The notes under the pieces were generated by a model. That model was not told the DNA's origin, ran no database searches, and saw only the letters and a list, made by a program, of their open reading frames with translations. A DNA stretch of 64,000 nucleotides from Chloroflexota bacterium (GTDB lineage: Bacteria; Chloroflexota; Anaerolineae; UBA4142; SHND01): contig SHND01000011.1 of assembly GCA_004295045.1 (NCBI GenBank), forward strand, positions 1 through 64,000, in the 5' to 3' direction. Position numbers and translations under genes: made by a program. Positions 7,790-16,970 of this stretch are shown here, piece after piece (the first letter of the stretch is position 1; every line of letters starts with the position of its first letter).

Positions 7790-9646
7790 ATGAGTTCCGG
7801 CAAAATTTACACGCTGGTCGCCCTTGCGCTCCTAGCGCTCATTGTAACACTTTCGCTCCCCGCTAGTTTGGTCACAGCAGCGCCGAATGGCGCTCCGCAA
7901 CGTCTTTTGATTGACACACGCGGCGGCGCTGACCACGCTACACTCAAAGCAGACCTTGAACGCGCAGGCAACAAGGTTGTAATGGATCTCCCGCAGATCA
8001 ACATGATGGTCATGTATAGCAAAAATCCGAATGCCGCACAAGCGCTTCAACAAGACGCGCGCGTTGCGAGTGTCGCCCCGGACGGAATCAGAAATCTGAT
8101 TCGTCCCGAGCTCACACAAGAATTCTTTGGCAAAACTCCCGATGGCAAGATGACCCGCACGAACATCAACCTCAGCGAAGTCAATGCAAAAAAATCCAAA
8201 AAGGCAGCTGCCGTTCCGCCAGACTCTGCTTTCAGTCTGCCCGGTCTGATGTGGGACTATGCACGGATCAAGGCGGATAAATCATGGAACAAGCTGGCAA
8301 TGGGCTTGGGCTATGAGGTCATCAAAGTGGGCGTAGCCGACACCGGTTTGGACTATACGCATATCGAACTCACCCATAAAGTGGCTGATGTGGTTGACTT
8401 TACAACAACCGAAGACCCACCCATCTGCACGTACTATTTGGGCGGGAGCTCGGATGCAGAACTGGCAGCACTTTATGGCGGACCCGCCGATGGCGATTGG
8501 AATGGTCATGGCACTTGGATTGGCGGAAATATCGCCGCGGCGATGAACTACTGGGATCCGACTACACCGTATTCGGGCACCAATGGTATTGCACCTGCCG
8601 TCAATCTCGTCGCGCTCAAGATCTCGCAAAACTGCGGCTCGGCATACGATTCCGAGATCATTAATTCCTTTACCTACGCTGCCGAAAATGGTATTGACAT
8701 TGTCAGTATTTCGTTCGGCGGTTATCTCGACCGCACCAGTCCCCAGCAGGATTTGATCTACAAGTTCTATGAACGCGCCGTGAATTATGCCTGGAAAAAA
8801 GGGACGATGATCATCGCCTCCGCCGGCAACGAACACACCAAAATTGGAGCCGGCGGCGAGGTAATCAGTCACGGTATTCTGGATGTTCCTCCGGGCGGTA
8901 CTGATTACTTTGGTTTGTGGGAAGTACCGGGCGGTATTCCAAAGGTTGTGGATGTAAGCGCGACAGGGAATGTGGTCATTGGGTCCACACCTGATCCGTG
9001 TCCAGCCGATTCCCTCGCTGCGGGATCACATCAGTGGTGCAAACCCGCCAGCGACGCGCACCAACCGTACGGCGTAGGCAAAAAGAATCAGCTGACGTAT
9101 TACAGCAACTATGGTCCGCGCATTGACTTTGCCGCACCCGGTGGCGCGCGCAAGTTCAATCTTCCCAATTCGGATCGTGGCGGTACGGAAGGTTGGCCCT
9201 GGACCGGTACGAACTCTGCCTACGGCGGCAGCTCTGTGGCAGATGGATACAACGCATGGGAAACCTTTAGCATCACCTCGAACTGGGCGACCGGAATCCC
9301 TTGCTTTACATTCAGCGGCGACCCGGTATTCCCGCCCGACAACTGCTATGCGATCATTCAGGGTACTTCGATGGCAACTCCGCACGTTTCCGCTGCCGCC
9401 GCGCTCGCCTTGAGTAATCATCCCGAAGCGCGCAACAAACCAGCCAAGCTCTACTCACTCATGCAGGCGGGCGCAAAGCATCCATCAGGAAATACAACTC
9501 CGCCCGTAAGCAAAAAAGACAAGTCGGCGATGGATCTCACCGGAGTTGCATGCACAAATGGCTATTGCCATCTTGGCGGAAATGCAATTAGCGATGCTGA
9601 CACGTACGGCAAAGGATTTATCAACGCTTACGGCGCAGCCAAATAA
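7790..9646 (+). CDS. Secreted subtilisin-like serine protease (S8 family), paralogue of the divergent neighbour
   Basis: A protein of 618 residues. The start is the ATG at 7790 with AAAGGAG about eight bases upstream; the frame is open from 7676 but that part has no ribosome site or signal sequence. Signal peptide at about 1-31, then an I9-like propeptide region. The catalytic set is complete: Asp184 (ADTGLDYTH), His240 (NGHGT), Asn347 (SAGN) and Ser527 (GTSMATPH). It shares with the protease at 5257-7101 the insert with SDAHQPYGVGKKNQLTYYSN, GGARKFN and SSVADGYNAWETFS, and a similar C terminus (CTNGYCHLG). The pair look like an old duplication that ended up divergent. It is followed by a strong terminator. 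Confidence 0.9.
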   Translation: MSSGKIYTLVALALLALIVTLSLPASLVTAAPNGAPQRLLIDTRGGADHATLKADLERAGNKVVMDLPQINMMVMYSKNPNAAQALQQDARVASVAPDGIRNLIRPELTQEFFGKTPDGKMTRTNINLSEVNAKKSKKAAAVPPDSAFSLPGLMWDYARIKADKSWNKLAMGLGYEVIKVGVADTGLDYTHIELTHKVADVVDFTTTEDPPICTYYLGGSSDAELAALYGGPADGDWNGHGTWIGGNIAAAMNYWDPTTPYSGTNGIAPAVNLVALKISQNCGSAYDSEIINSFTYAAENGIDIVSISFGGYLDRTSPQQDLIYKFYERAVNYAWKKGTMIIASAGNEHTKIGAGGEVISHGILDVPPGGTDYFGLWEVPGGIPKVVDVSATGNVVIGSTPDPCPADSLAAGSHQWCKPASDAHQPYGVGKKNQLTYYSNYGPRIDFAAPGGARKFNLPNSDRGGTEGWPWTGTNSAYGGSSVADGYNAWETFSITSNWATGIPCFTFSGDPVFPPDNCYAIIQGTSMATPHVSAAAALALSNHPEARNKPAKLYSLMQAGAKHPSGNTTPPVSKKDKSAMDLTGVACTNGYCHLGGNAISDADTYGKGFINAYGAAK

Positions 9647-9704
9647 GCACAGCCGACACGCAGAAAATTACGCCTGCTGGTTTTGTTGTTTTCAATAGAT
9701 ATGC

Positions 9705-9745
9705 AAGCCCTGCCCGTGCAACCGCACAGGCAGGGCTTTTTTTTT
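9705..9745 (+). terminator. Intrinsic terminator after the second subtilisin gene
   Basis: AAGCCCTGCC pairs with GGCAGGGCTT around a loop of about 14 nt, followed by a T9 run. Confidence 0.9.
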
Positions 9746-9763
9746 CAAGCGCCAAATGATATT

Positions 9764-9806
9764 GAAAAAAAGCTGCCTGTTCTGCAAAAGCAAAACAGGC
9801 AGCTTG
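9764..9806 (-). terminator. Intrinsic terminator of clpC
   Basis: Read on the minus strand, AAGCTGCCTGTTT pairs with AACAGGCAGCTT, followed by T6. It begins about 18 bases after the clpC stop codon. Confidence 0.9.
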
Positions 9807-9824
9807 TAGTTTCGTATCGCTTGT

Positions 9825-12341
9825 TCAATTCAACGACGGCGTTGCCAGTTCTTCGAGCGTTTTTTCAATCGTCAATGTATCGTCGGCAACCAACTTTACT
9901 TGTCCTTCGATCACATCTACGATCACCTTGCTGTTGTCTTTGAATTCTCCGCTCAACACCCCTTCCGACAGAGGATCTTCGATGAGCTGTTGAATTTTGC
10001 GTTTCAAGGGACGCGCGCCAAACTGTTGGTCATAGCCCTCGCGCCCGAGCTGTTCTTTGGCGGCAGTTGTAATTTCAAGTTCAATGTTGTGTTCGTCGAG
10101 GCGCGGTTGCAGCTGTCGCAGCTGCACATCCACGATTTGTAGAATGTCTTCTTTGGTCAGCGCACGGAACACCACAATCCCATCAATGCGGTTGAGAAAT
10201 TCGGGACGGAATAATTTCTTGAGTTCGCTCATCAATTTCTCGCGCATCTTGCTGTAAGCGTCCTCGTTCGATTTCGCCTCATCCTTTTTCACCGCGAACC
10301 CGAGATTGCTGTCGCGTTGAATCAAGTCCGCGCCGATGTTCGAGGTCATGATAATGATCGTGTTGCGGAAATCCACTTTGCGACCTTTGGCATCGGCGAG
10401 ATGCCCTTCTTCCAAAATCTGCAAGAGCATGTTGAATGCGTCAGGGTGCGCTTTTTCAATTTCATCGAGCAGCACGACCGAGTACGGCTTGCGGCGAATC
10501 GCTTCCGTCAGTTGTCCGCCATCTTCGTAACCAATGTATCCGGGCGGCGCGCCGACCAAACGCGCGACGCTGTGCCGTTCCATAAATTCGGACATGTCAA
10601 TCTGAATGAGCGCATCTTCCTTGCCGAACATAAACTCGGCGAGCGTTTTCGCCAATTCCGATTTGCCAACGCCGGTCGGTCCCAAAAAGATGAACGAGCC
10701 GATGGGACGCTTTGGGTCTTTGAAACCCGCACGCGCGCGGCGCACGGCTTTCGAGATAATGTTGATGGCATCTTCTTGACCGACAATGCGTTCGTGGAGC
10801 GCGGCTTCCATTTTCAAGAGGCGCGTCGTTTCCGCTTCAGAAATTTGCGTGAGCGGCACACCCGTCCACATCGAAACAACTTCGGCAATATCTTCGGCGC
10901 CAACAATCGGCATCGCCGTGTCGGGATATTCTGTAAAATTCAACTGCGCCTGTTTCAATTTTTCTTTGATTTGACGCTCGCGATTTTGCAATTCAATCGC
11001 CTGTTCAAATTCTTCGTCGTTGACCGCTTCTTCTTTGCGCGCTTGAATCGTTTTCAAGTCATCGCTCAATTCTTCCCACGATGGCGGTTTCGGCACTTTG
11101 TACATTCGCACGCGGGACGATGCTTCATCAATCAAATCAATCGCCTTGTCGGGAAGAAAACGATCTGTCACATAACGCGCCGCGAGATTTGCTGCGCTGG
11201 TCAACGCATCATCGCCAATCTTTAACGAATGATGCTGTTCGTAGCGTTCGCGCACGCCTTTCAAAATCGCGATCGTTTCCTCGACGCTCGGTTCTTCCAC
11301 TTTGACCGGTTGAAAGCGTCGTTCGAGCGCGGCATCCGATTCGATGTGCTTGCGATATTCTTCCATCGTCGTCGCGCCAACACATTGCAATTCACCGCGC
11401 GCCAACGCAGGTTTCAAAATATTTGCCGCGTCCACCGCGCTGCCCGCCGCGCCCGCGCCGACCACCATGTGAAGCTCGTCAATGAACAGAATTGATTTAC
11501 TGCCCTTGACTTCATCAATCACGCGCTTCATCCGCTCTTCAAATTGTCCGCGATAAATTGTGCCTGCGACCAACGAACCAACATCGAGTTGCAGCACGCG
11601 TTTGTTCAACAACTGCGGCGGAACTTGGCTGGAGATGATGCGCTGTGCGAGTCCTTCGACGATGGCGGTTTTGCCAACGCCCGGCTCGCCGATTAACGCG
11701 GGATTATTTTTCGTGCGGCGCGAGAGAATTTGAATGACGCGCTCGATTTCCTTTTGGCGTCCAATTACGGGGTCGAGTTTGTTGTCTTCGGCGAGTTGCG
11801 TGAGGTCAACGGCGAGTTGGTCGAGCAGCGGTGTTTTCGATTCGCCGCGCTTTTTCGATTTTTCCGACGATTTTCCTTCTTCCGTTTGTGACGGCGACGC
11901 GTTCATCACCTCTTTGGCAAGATTGGAACGCACTTTGTCCGGTGAAACGCCAAGCGATTTCAAGACATTGACGGCAATGCCGTCACCTTCACGAATGAGT
12001 CCAAGCAAAAGATGTTCGGTGCCAATGTAATGATGTCCCATGCGCCGCGCTTCATCTACGGCGAGTTCGATCACGCGTTTCGTGCGCGGAGTCAATGAAA
12101 GGCGCGTGCCGGGCGCGGCTTGCCCGCGTCCTACAATTTCTTCAATCACTTGCCGCACGCGCGTTTGGTCGAGTCCCAAATCGCGCAAGACCTTTGCGGC
12201 AAGTCCTTCTTCCTCACGAATAAGTCCCAGCAATATGTGTTCTGTGCCTATGTAATTGTGATTGAGTCGTTGTGCTTCTTCTTGCGCGAACGTGAGAACA
12301 CGCCGCGCGCGCTTGGTAAACTTGTCAAATTTATCGGACAT
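9825..12341 (-). CDS. clpC: ATP-dependent Clp protease ATP-binding subunit ClpC
   Basis: A protein of 838 residues, normal for ClpC, the Hsp100 unfoldase that feeds ClpP. Two Clp N-terminal repeats are seen (about 1-70 and 80-150, both with YIGTEHxLLGLIRE), then AAA domain 1 with Walker A GEPGVGKT at about 218-225, a UVR middle domain with [15 protein letters not shown] (about 425-465), and AAA domain 2 with GPTGVGKS (about 550). The UVR-containing middle region marks ClpC rather than ClpB or ClpA. The ATG at 12341 is preferred over the GTG one codon earlier because GAGGTGA lies at better spacing. No mcsA, mcsB or ctsR neighbour is present, so regulation differs from the Bacillus arrangement. 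Confidence 0.97.
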   Translation of the reverse strand: MSDKFDKFTKRARRVLTFAQEEAQRLNHNYIGTEHILLGLIREEEGLAAKVLRDLGLDQTRVRQVIEEIVGRGQAAPGTRLSLTPRTKRVIELAVDEARRMGHHYIGTEHLLLGLIREGDGIAVNVLKSLGVSPDKVRSNLAKEVMNASPSQTEEGKSSEKSKKRGESKTPLLDQLAVDLTQLAEDNKLDPVIGRQKEIERVIQILSRRTKNNPALIGEPGVGKTAIVEGLAQRIISSQVPPQLLNKRVLQLDVGSLVAGTIYRGQFEERMKRVIDEVKGSKSILFIDELHMVVGAGAAGSAVDAANILKPALARGELQCVGATTMEEYRKHIESDAALERRFQPVKVEEPSVEETIAILKGVRERYEQHHSLKIGDDALTSAANLAARYVTDRFLPDKAIDLIDEASSRVRMYKVPKPPSWEELSDDLKTIQARKEEAVNDEEFEQAIELQNRERQIKEKLKQAQLNFTEYPDTAMPIVGAEDIAEVVSMWTGVPLTQISEAETTRLLKMEAALHERIVGQEDAINIISKAVRRARAGFKDPKRPIGSFIFLGPTGVGKSELAKTLAEFMFGKEDALIQIDMSEFMERHSVARLVGAPPGYIGYEDGGQLTEAIRRKPYSVVLLDEIEKAHPDAFNMLLQILEEGHLADAKGRKVDFRNTIIIMTSNIGADLIQRDSNLGFAVKKDEAKSNEDAYSKMREKLMSELKKLFRPEFLNRIDGIVVFRALTKEDILQIVDVQLRQLQPRLDEHNIELEITTAAKEQLGREGYDQQFGARPLKRKIQQLIEDPLSEGVLSGEFKDNSKVIVDVIEGQVKLVADDTLTIEKTLEELATPSLN

Positions 12342-12814
12342 CACGGTGTCACCTCATCAAAACGTTTCATCGTCGTGCAAATCGTTGGTTCCCCACCTGC
12401 AGTTGGATGAAACGAAAACGCGGTTCGGAGTGCGGAAACGCTCTGGAGTGTTGGATACATCCCAGGCGGGTATCTTACGGAAGAATTGATTCGAACCGCG
12501 TGCGAATGTAATTGCGGATAGTGCAAACAAAAACCATTTTTTCGAAAAATAAAAACGAGACTTGACTATCAAGACGCTTGCGCTGACAAAATCGTTGCAT
12601 TGCTATTCTAAAACAAACGCGCCGTTCGCGCTATAGAGCTCTTGGACGATGCGCGTTCGACGCGAAACTTTTCGGCGATGAATTGTGCGCGCGTTCTTAA
12701 AGAACAGCGACCTACACAAATTATACGTCCCAATTCAGCCCAACCAATTTCATCCAAGAGACACAAAAGGCGTCCGCGTGTCTGTCTTCGGGACGCCTTG
12801 CTAATCCTTACGCG
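12342..12814. other. 473-base gap upstream of clpC
   Basis: It holds the terminator of the S1-domain gene (12765-12800) and must hold the clpC promoter, but no clear -10/-35 pair is visible on the minus strand, and no CIRCE (GCACTC) or CtsR-like heptad operator is recognised. An AT-rich stretch lies at about 12,530-12,570. No gene is seen. Confidence 0.4.
12765..12800 (-). terminator. Terminator of the S1-domain protein gene
   Basis: Minus-strand AAGGCGTCC pairs with GGACGCCTT around a 15-nt loop; the second arm runs into TTTTGTGTC. The T run is short but the stem is GC-rich and lies 15 bases beyond the stop codon. Confidence 0.75.
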
Positions 12815-14113
12815 TTACGATTCTCCCTCAGTTTCGGGCGTTAATTCCGGTTCGTCCTCTACCACATCCTCACTCCACTCTTCCGCGTCCGGCGCGTCGT
12901 CGGCATTAAACTCTTCATCATTCACGCGTTTGAGCGACAAGCCCAAGCGCCGCTTCGCCGAATCAATTTTGATGACGCGCAGTTGATACGTTTCACCCTC
13001 TTTGACCACTTCTTTCGGATGATTCACGCGTTTGTCGGACAATTCCGAAACGTGAATCAAGCCCTCGATGCCGTCATCCACGCGTGCGAACGCGCCAAAG
13101 GAAGCGAGCTTTGTGATCGTGCCATTCACCAATTGACCGATCTGATAACGTTCTTCAATTGTCGTCCAAGGTTCGGGCGTGAGACGCTTGAGCGAAAGCG
13201 CGATGCGATTCTTGTTGCGGTCAATGCCCAATACTTGAACCTGTACGATATCGCCCACTTTGACCAATTCATTCGGATTGGCAATTTTTGACCACGAAAG
13301 TTCGGAAACGTGAATCAAGCCATCCAATCCGCCCAAATCCACAAACACACCAAAATCCGCAACACTGGTCACGGTGCCGGTGCGGATATCGCCCTCTTTG
13401 ATTTCTTCGAGCAAACGCGCTTTGGCATCGCGGCGCACTTCGCGCATCGCCACGCGTTCGGAAAGAATCAACCGATTGCGCGCGCGGTCAATTTCAATAA
13501 TTTTCAGTTTTAATTTCTTGCCCGTTTGCGCTGACAGATCTGCTTCCGTCAATTCGCGTTCACCGCGTCCACGCGACGCAATTTCCAATTGCGACGCGGG
13601 AACAAAGCCGCGAATTTTACCAACACGCACAATCAAGCCACCTTTGTTGTAGCCCGCCACCGGCGCTTCGATCACCGCGTCTGCCTTTTGCTGCGCCTCT
13701 GCGTCGCGCCAATCGCGTTCCTCTTGCGCCCGCGCAACCGAAAGCACCGTCAGTCCGTCTTGATCTTCGGACTTTATCACGTACGCGAGAATTTCGTCGC
13801 CGAGCTGGGGACGTTTGCCCTCGCGCGCGAGTTCTTCCACCTCTTTCGGCGCGATAATCGCTTCGGATTTCGTGCCGATATCCACTAGGACTTCGTGCGG
13901 CGCAGCGCGGACAACGATACCCTGTACAATGTCGCCAAATTTGGGACGCTTGTAGGTATAGTCCTCTTCGGACAACGACGCCATAAAATTAGCGACATCG
14001 TTGTTGTTCGTCGCCTTGGCTGCGGCTTTTTTCGGCGCCTTTTCTTTGGGCGAGCCGCTATTTTTTGGTGAAGATTCTCCTTGGGGCAACTGGCTCCCTT
14101 GAATCGGATCCAT
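12815..14113 (-). CDS. rpsA: S1 RNA-binding domain protein (ribosomal protein S1-like), four S1 domains
   Basis: A protein of 432 residues from the ATG at 14113, chosen because TGGAG lies about nine bases upstream; the frame reaches an ATG at 14158 with no ribosome site. A Lys/Ala/Ser-rich N-terminal tail precedes four S1 (OB-fold) domains: FGDIVQGIVVRAAPHEVLVD, a more divergent second one (LIVRVGKIRGFVPASQLE), GTVTSVADFGVFVDLGGLDG and GTITKLASFGAFARVDDGIE. The last two carry the classic GLIHVSEL core. The C-terminal tail is acidic. Four domains match the short S1 proteins of Gram-positive-like lineages, which help mRNA bind the ribosome or have wider RNA roles. The symbol is by similarity of layout. 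Confidence 0.85.
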   Translation of the reverse strand: MDPIQGSQLPQGESSPKNSGSPKEKAPKKAAAKATNNNDVANFMASLSEEDYTYKRPKFGDIVQGIVVRAAPHEVLVDIGTKSEAIIAPKEVEELAREGKRPQLGDEILAYVIKSEDQDGLTVLSVARAQEERDWRDAEAQQKADAVIEAPVAGYNKGGLIVRVGKIRGFVPASQLEIASRGRGERELTEADLSAQTGKKLKLKIIEIDRARNRLILSERVAMREVRRDAKARLLEEIKEGDIRTGTVTSVADFGVFVDLGGLDGLIHVSELSWSKIANPNELVKVGDIVQVQVLGIDRNKNRIALSLKRLTPEPWTTIEERYQIGQLVNGTITKLASFGAFARVDDGIEGLIHVSELSDKRVNHPKEVVKEGETYQLRVIKIDSAKRRLGLSLKRVNDEEFNADDAPDAEEWSEDVVEDEPELTPETEGES

Positions 14114-14194
14114 CAAGTTAACTCCAACATACAGAGGTGGCGTATCAAATGTGTTCATAGAAATGAACTGTGTTCATTAAATAGAACCAAAAAC

Positions 14195-14222
14195 ATTATA
14201 GGCGATTTGGGTGATTTGGCAA
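14195..14222 (-). promoter_or_regulatory. Promoter of the S1-domain gene, TTGCCA-16-TATAAT
   Basis: Read on the minus strand, TTGCCA (14222-14217) and TATAAT (14200-14195) are 16 bases apart. Predicted +1 is about 14188, giving a 75-nt leader to the ATG at 14113. The leader contains a small hairpin (ATGAAC and GTTCAT around 14163-14179). The -35 box lies inside a heptad-repeat tract. Confidence 0.6.
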
Positions 14223-14299
14223 CTGACTAAAAGAGTTGAAAGTTAAAGGGTGAAAGTTTTCAAATTCTGGCATTGAACCTTCAACTTTTGACTTTTAAC
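14205..14299. repeat. Heptad fold-back tract A (S1 gene / ridA gap)
   Basis: From about 14234 the sequence falls into 7-mers: AGTTGAA, AGTTAAA, GGGTGAA, AGTTTTC, AAATTCT, GGCATTG, AACCTTC, AACTTTT, GACTTTT, AACTTAG. The right half is roughly the reverse complement of the left, so it can fold back. The part next to the S1 promoter holds GATTTGGGTGATTTGG, a word string that recurs in tract G at 52.5 kb. Confidence 0.6.
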
Positions 14300-14683
14300 T
14301 TAGTTCGCAACCGCGATCGCCTCAATTTCAACGAGCGCGCCCGCAGGCAACTTCCCCGCTTGAATCGTCGAACGCGCAGGCGGCTGTTCGCCAAAAAATT
14401 CTGCATAAACCGCGTTCATCGCTTGAAAATCACTCAAGTCAGCGAGAAAGACGGTTGTTTTCAAAACGCGGCTCATAGAACTGCCCGCGGCTTCCAACAC
14501 ATTGCTTAAATTCGTCAGTACGCGGCGCGTCTGAACCGTAATATCGCCCTCCACCAATTTCATTGTCGCGGGGTCGAGCGGAATTTGTCCCGCGCAAAAA
14601 ACAAAATCGCCCGTACGAATTGCTTGCGAGTACGGTCCAATGGCTTTGGGCGCATTGTCTGTATGAATGATGCGACGTTCCAT
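14300..14683 (-). CDS. ridA: RidA family reactive-intermediate deaminase
   Basis: A protein of 127 residues, the standard RidA (YjgF/YER057c/UK114) size. RidA trimers hydrolyse 2-iminobutanoate and 2-iminopropanoate, the reactive enamine/imine products of PLP enzymes such as threonine dehydratase. Family features seen: AIGPYSQAI near the N terminus, FVFCAGQIPLDP, the segment QTRRVLTNLSNVLEAAG, and PARSTI with the conserved Arg that binds the carboxylate, then VEIEAIAV at the end. The ribosome site is weak. It lies between two heptad tracts on the same strand as the S1 gene and the beta-helix gene. Confidence 0.93.
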   Translation of the reverse strand: MERRIIHTDNAPKAIGPYSQAIRTGDFVFCAGQIPLDPATMKLVEGDITVQTRRVLTNLSNVLEAAGSSMSRVLKTTVFLADLSDFQAMNAVYAEFFGEQPPARSTIQAGKLPAGALVEIEAIAVAN

Positions 14684-14689
14684 TTGATT

Positions 14690-14757
14690 TGGAGCAGCAC
14701 ATAGCAGATAATGAGGAGCAAGAATTTTCCTGCTGCGTACTATCTGCTACTCGCCAC
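14690..14757. repeat. Heptad fold-back tract B (ridA / beta-helix gap)
   Basis: 7-mers such as AGCACAT, AGCAGAT, AATGAGG, AGCAAGA, ATTTTCC, TGCTGCG, TACTATC, TGCTACT, CGCCACT. ATAGCAGATA on the left is complementary to TATCTGCTA on the right. The word ATAGCAGATA also occurs in tract I (62.5 kb). Confidence 0.6.
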
Positions 14758-15663
14758 TTATTGTGGGCAATCCACAAACGTATTTCCATCCAACACGATA
14801 TTGCTCGAATGCTCCGCGCGGCAATCCATGACGCGGCTGCCTGTTGAATAATTCCCACTCACCAACGCCCACGTCGAATAGCCGAGCCAGAACGCGTAAT
14901 TGTTGCGTTGAAGTTCGTTTCCAACGAAACGATTGTCGTGCGAAAAGGTCGCCTCGACGCCGTTTGCAACATTGTCGTTGAGCGTGTTCCAATAAAACGA
15001 GTTATTATGACTGGCGCGCGCCGCGGTATTCCCCTGATAAATGCCATCGCCCGAAAAATTCGCGGTATTGCCGACGACGGTCGAGTTGTCGCTGTTGACG
15101 AGGACAATGCCAGCCGATTCGCAGCCCCCATCATGTCCCCATTCCGGGCAGCTGCGATTGTTGTAATTCGCCGTGTTATCCTCAACGCGATTGTTGGTCG
15201 AGTTCAAGAGACGAATGCCCCAGCCGCGATTTCTACTCGTATCGTTCGCGCGCAGGGTGTTCCCGCCCCCATTCACCACTTGAATGCCCTGTACATTGTT
15301 CGAGGCGGTGACGTTTTGAATCGTCGAGTTCGTCACATTGTGAAACATCATTCCGCCCTTGGGTAACCACGTGCCGAGGTCGAGAATGGAATTATCGTCC
15401 ACGTAATTGTCATTAAAGTTCGAGTTCCGCACGATCACGTTCGACGAATCGGCAACGAGCAAACCGAGATCAAAACCCTTGACGGTACAATTCTGAATGA
15501 TGACGCCCGTTCTGTTTTGAACAACAATCCCCGTTTCGGCGCCATTGCCAACGATGACCGGTCTGCCTTCGGCTTGGCAGTCAATCACTTGATTATCTTG
15601 TTGTGCAAAAATGGGTTGGGAAGACGGAAGCAAAAAAGTGAGAAGTAGAAAAAGTTCGTGCAT
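14758..15663 (-). CDS. Secreted right-handed parallel beta-helix protein (NosD-like)
   Basis: A protein of 301 residues with a signal peptide (about 1-20, ending IFAQ). The mature part is made of repeats of roughly 22 residues with N-rich turns such as GIVVQNRTGVIIQNCTVKGF, NSTIQNVTASNN, NNRVEDNTANYNN and NSTVVGNTANFSGDG. That is the pattern of right-handed parallel beta-helices (NosD/PbH1 repeats), used by periplasmic copper proteins, pectate-lyase-like enzymes and surface adhesins. No copper neighbour genes are present, so no function is assigned. The ATG at 15663 has no Shine-Dalgarno sequence but a -10 element ends eight bases upstream. Confidence 0.75.
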   Translation of the reverse strand: MHELFLLLTFLLPSSQPIFAQQDNQVIDCQAEGRPVIVGNGAETGIVVQNRTGVIIQNCTVKGFDLGLLVADSSNVIVRNSNFNDNYVDDNSILDLGTWLPKGGMMFHNVTNSTIQNVTASNNVQGIQVVNGGGNTLRANDTSRNRGWGIRLLNSTNNRVEDNTANYNNRSCPEWGHDGGCESAGIVLVNSDNSTVVGNTANFSGDGIYQGNTAARASHNNSFYWNTLNDNVANGVEATFSHDNRFVGNELQRNNYAFWLGYSTWALVSGNYSTGSRVMDCRAEHSSNIVLDGNTFVDCPQ

Positions 15664-15670
15664 GTAGCAC

Positions 15671-15679
15671 GTTATAGCA
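15671..15679 (-). promoter_or_regulatory. Extended -10 (TGC-TATAAC) for a nearly leaderless start at 15663
   Basis: Minus-strand TGC TATAAC occupies 15679-15671. With its last base as -7, +1 is 15664, one base before the ATG of the beta-helix gene. Confidence 0.55.
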
Positions 15680-15734
15680 CGAATTCTTTTTTCACTCCAA
15701 ATGCGCGCCCGACGCAGAAAGCGTAGGAATGATT

Positions 15735-16970
15735 CTACACATTCAAGCGGCTCAACAAGCGCGCCAAATCTTCGAGCGAAGAAAAATTGTGCGCAGGCAA
15801 AAAATCATCCACATACGGCAGCGCCGCCTTCAAGCCGAGCGTGAGCGGTTCGTAATCACTCGAAGCGATGAGCGGGTTCAACCAAATGATGCGATATACA
15901 TTTCGCCGCAGGCGCGCCATCTCGCGCGCGAGCAATTGGGGATCGCCGCGATCCCAGCCATCGCTAATGATCAACACCACCGCGCCGGGACGAAGCACAC
16001 GCCGCGACCAAACGAAATTAAATGTTTTGATCGCTTCGCCGATGCGCGTACCGCCCGACCAATCCACCACCGAATCCGCAACCCCGCGCAGCGCACGTTC
16101 CACACTGCGCGTACGCAGTTGACGCGTAATGCGCGTGAGACGCGTGCCAAACACAAAACACTCCGTGTGCGTGGCGATGTGACCATCGCGGTGTTCGCGC
16201 AGCGCGTGAACGAAATGTAACAACATGCGCGAATAATTTTCCATCGAACCGCTAATGTCGCACAACACGACGAGCGGGCGCGGCTTGTAACGCGTTTGCT
16301 TCCACGCGGGGTCGAGCAGTTCGCCGCCATATTTCAAATTGCGCCGTATCGTCGCCCGCGCGTCAAAAAATTCGTCGCCGCCGTGAATCATGCGCCGCGT
16401 CGCGCGCTCACCTGTTCGCCATGGCAGCGCGCGCATCAATTTTTTCGTTTCTTCGATTTCGCTGCGCGTGAACGCGCCAAAATCTTTGCGTCGCAGGGTT
16501 TCTTGCTCCGAATAGGTTTGAATCGAGACGATTTTCCCTTTTTGCGGCAGATTGTCGCTTTCGAGCGGCGCGAGCAAAGTTGGCAAAAATTTGGCTGGGG
16601 GGGGGGGCTTGGCGAACGCGGGCGTAATTGCTGCTGCCGCGCGCCGCGCCTCAAGCGAATAATCGCGCCGTCGCCAGAACCAATCAAAGGTTTGGTCAAA
16701 CAACGCCAAATCCTCGCGGCGCGTCACAAAGAGACAGCGTGCAGAGTTTTTCACTTCAGCGCGTTGACTCAAATCAATCACATGCGCAGCATGTAAAAAA
16801 TCATGTACTTGGGTCGCGCTGATGTTCAAACCGAGATGGCGCAGCAGGCGCGCGAAAATAATAATGTTATGAACGAGGTGTCCGCCTGCTTGATACTCGC
16901 CGAGTTCCGAGCGCAATTGACTTGGCTCGGCGCGCGGGGTGAGCGACGCCTTATCGCGCGGCGCGTTCAT
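15735..16970 (-). CDS. coxE: VWA-domain protein, CoxE-like
   Basis: A protein of 411 residues. The C-terminal half is a von Willebrand A domain with a full MIDAS: Asp238-Ile-Ser-Gly-Ser242 (DISGSM), Thr308 (GGTRIG) and Asp337 (IISDGWD). This is the CoxE family, which together with a MoxR-type ATPase (CoxD) matures molybdenum CO dehydrogenase in carboxydotrophs, but similar pairs occur with other targets. It starts 20 bases inside the 3' end of the CoxD gene, so the two are translationally coupled. A run of 11 C on the coding strand (16607-16597) encodes the Pro tract at residues 122-125; a slip there would knock out the VWA domain. The coxS/coxL genes lie 45 kb away. Confidence 0.85.
   Translation of the reverse strand: MNAPRDKASLTPRAEPSQLRSELGEYQAGGHLVHNIIIFARLLRHLGLNISATQVHDFLHAAHVIDLSQRAEVKNSARCLFVTRREDLALFDQTFDWFWRRRDYSLEARRAAAAITPAFAKPPPPAKFLPTLLAPLESDNLPQKGKIVSIQTYSEQETLRRKDFGAFTRSEIEETKKLMRALPWRTGERATRRMIHGGDEFFDARATIRRNLKYGGELLDPAWKQTRYKPRPLVVLCDISGSMENYSRMLLHFVHALREHRDGHIATHTECFVFGTRLTRITRQLRTRSVERALRGVADSVVDWSGGTRIGEAIKTFNFVWSRRVLRPGAVVLIISDGWDRGDPQLLAREMARLRRNVYRIIWLNPLIASSDYEPLTLGLKAALPYVDDFLPAHNFSSLEDLARLLSRLNV
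16597..16607. repeat. G11 homopolymer (C11 on the coding strand) inside coxE
   Basis: Eleven consecutive G on the plus strand, in frame as given. It is one of two long mononucleotide runs noticed in coding sequence in the window; the other is the C10 run at 46,874-46,883. Confidence 0.95.

Noticed and set aside
10317..11225. A 302-residue open frame on the plus strand
   Set aside because: Antisense to clpC; its composition (many Arg, His, Phe) is that of a shadow frame.
12342..12640. CtsR or HrcA (CIRCE) operator ahead of clpC
   Set aside because: No matching direct or inverted repeats were found in the gap.
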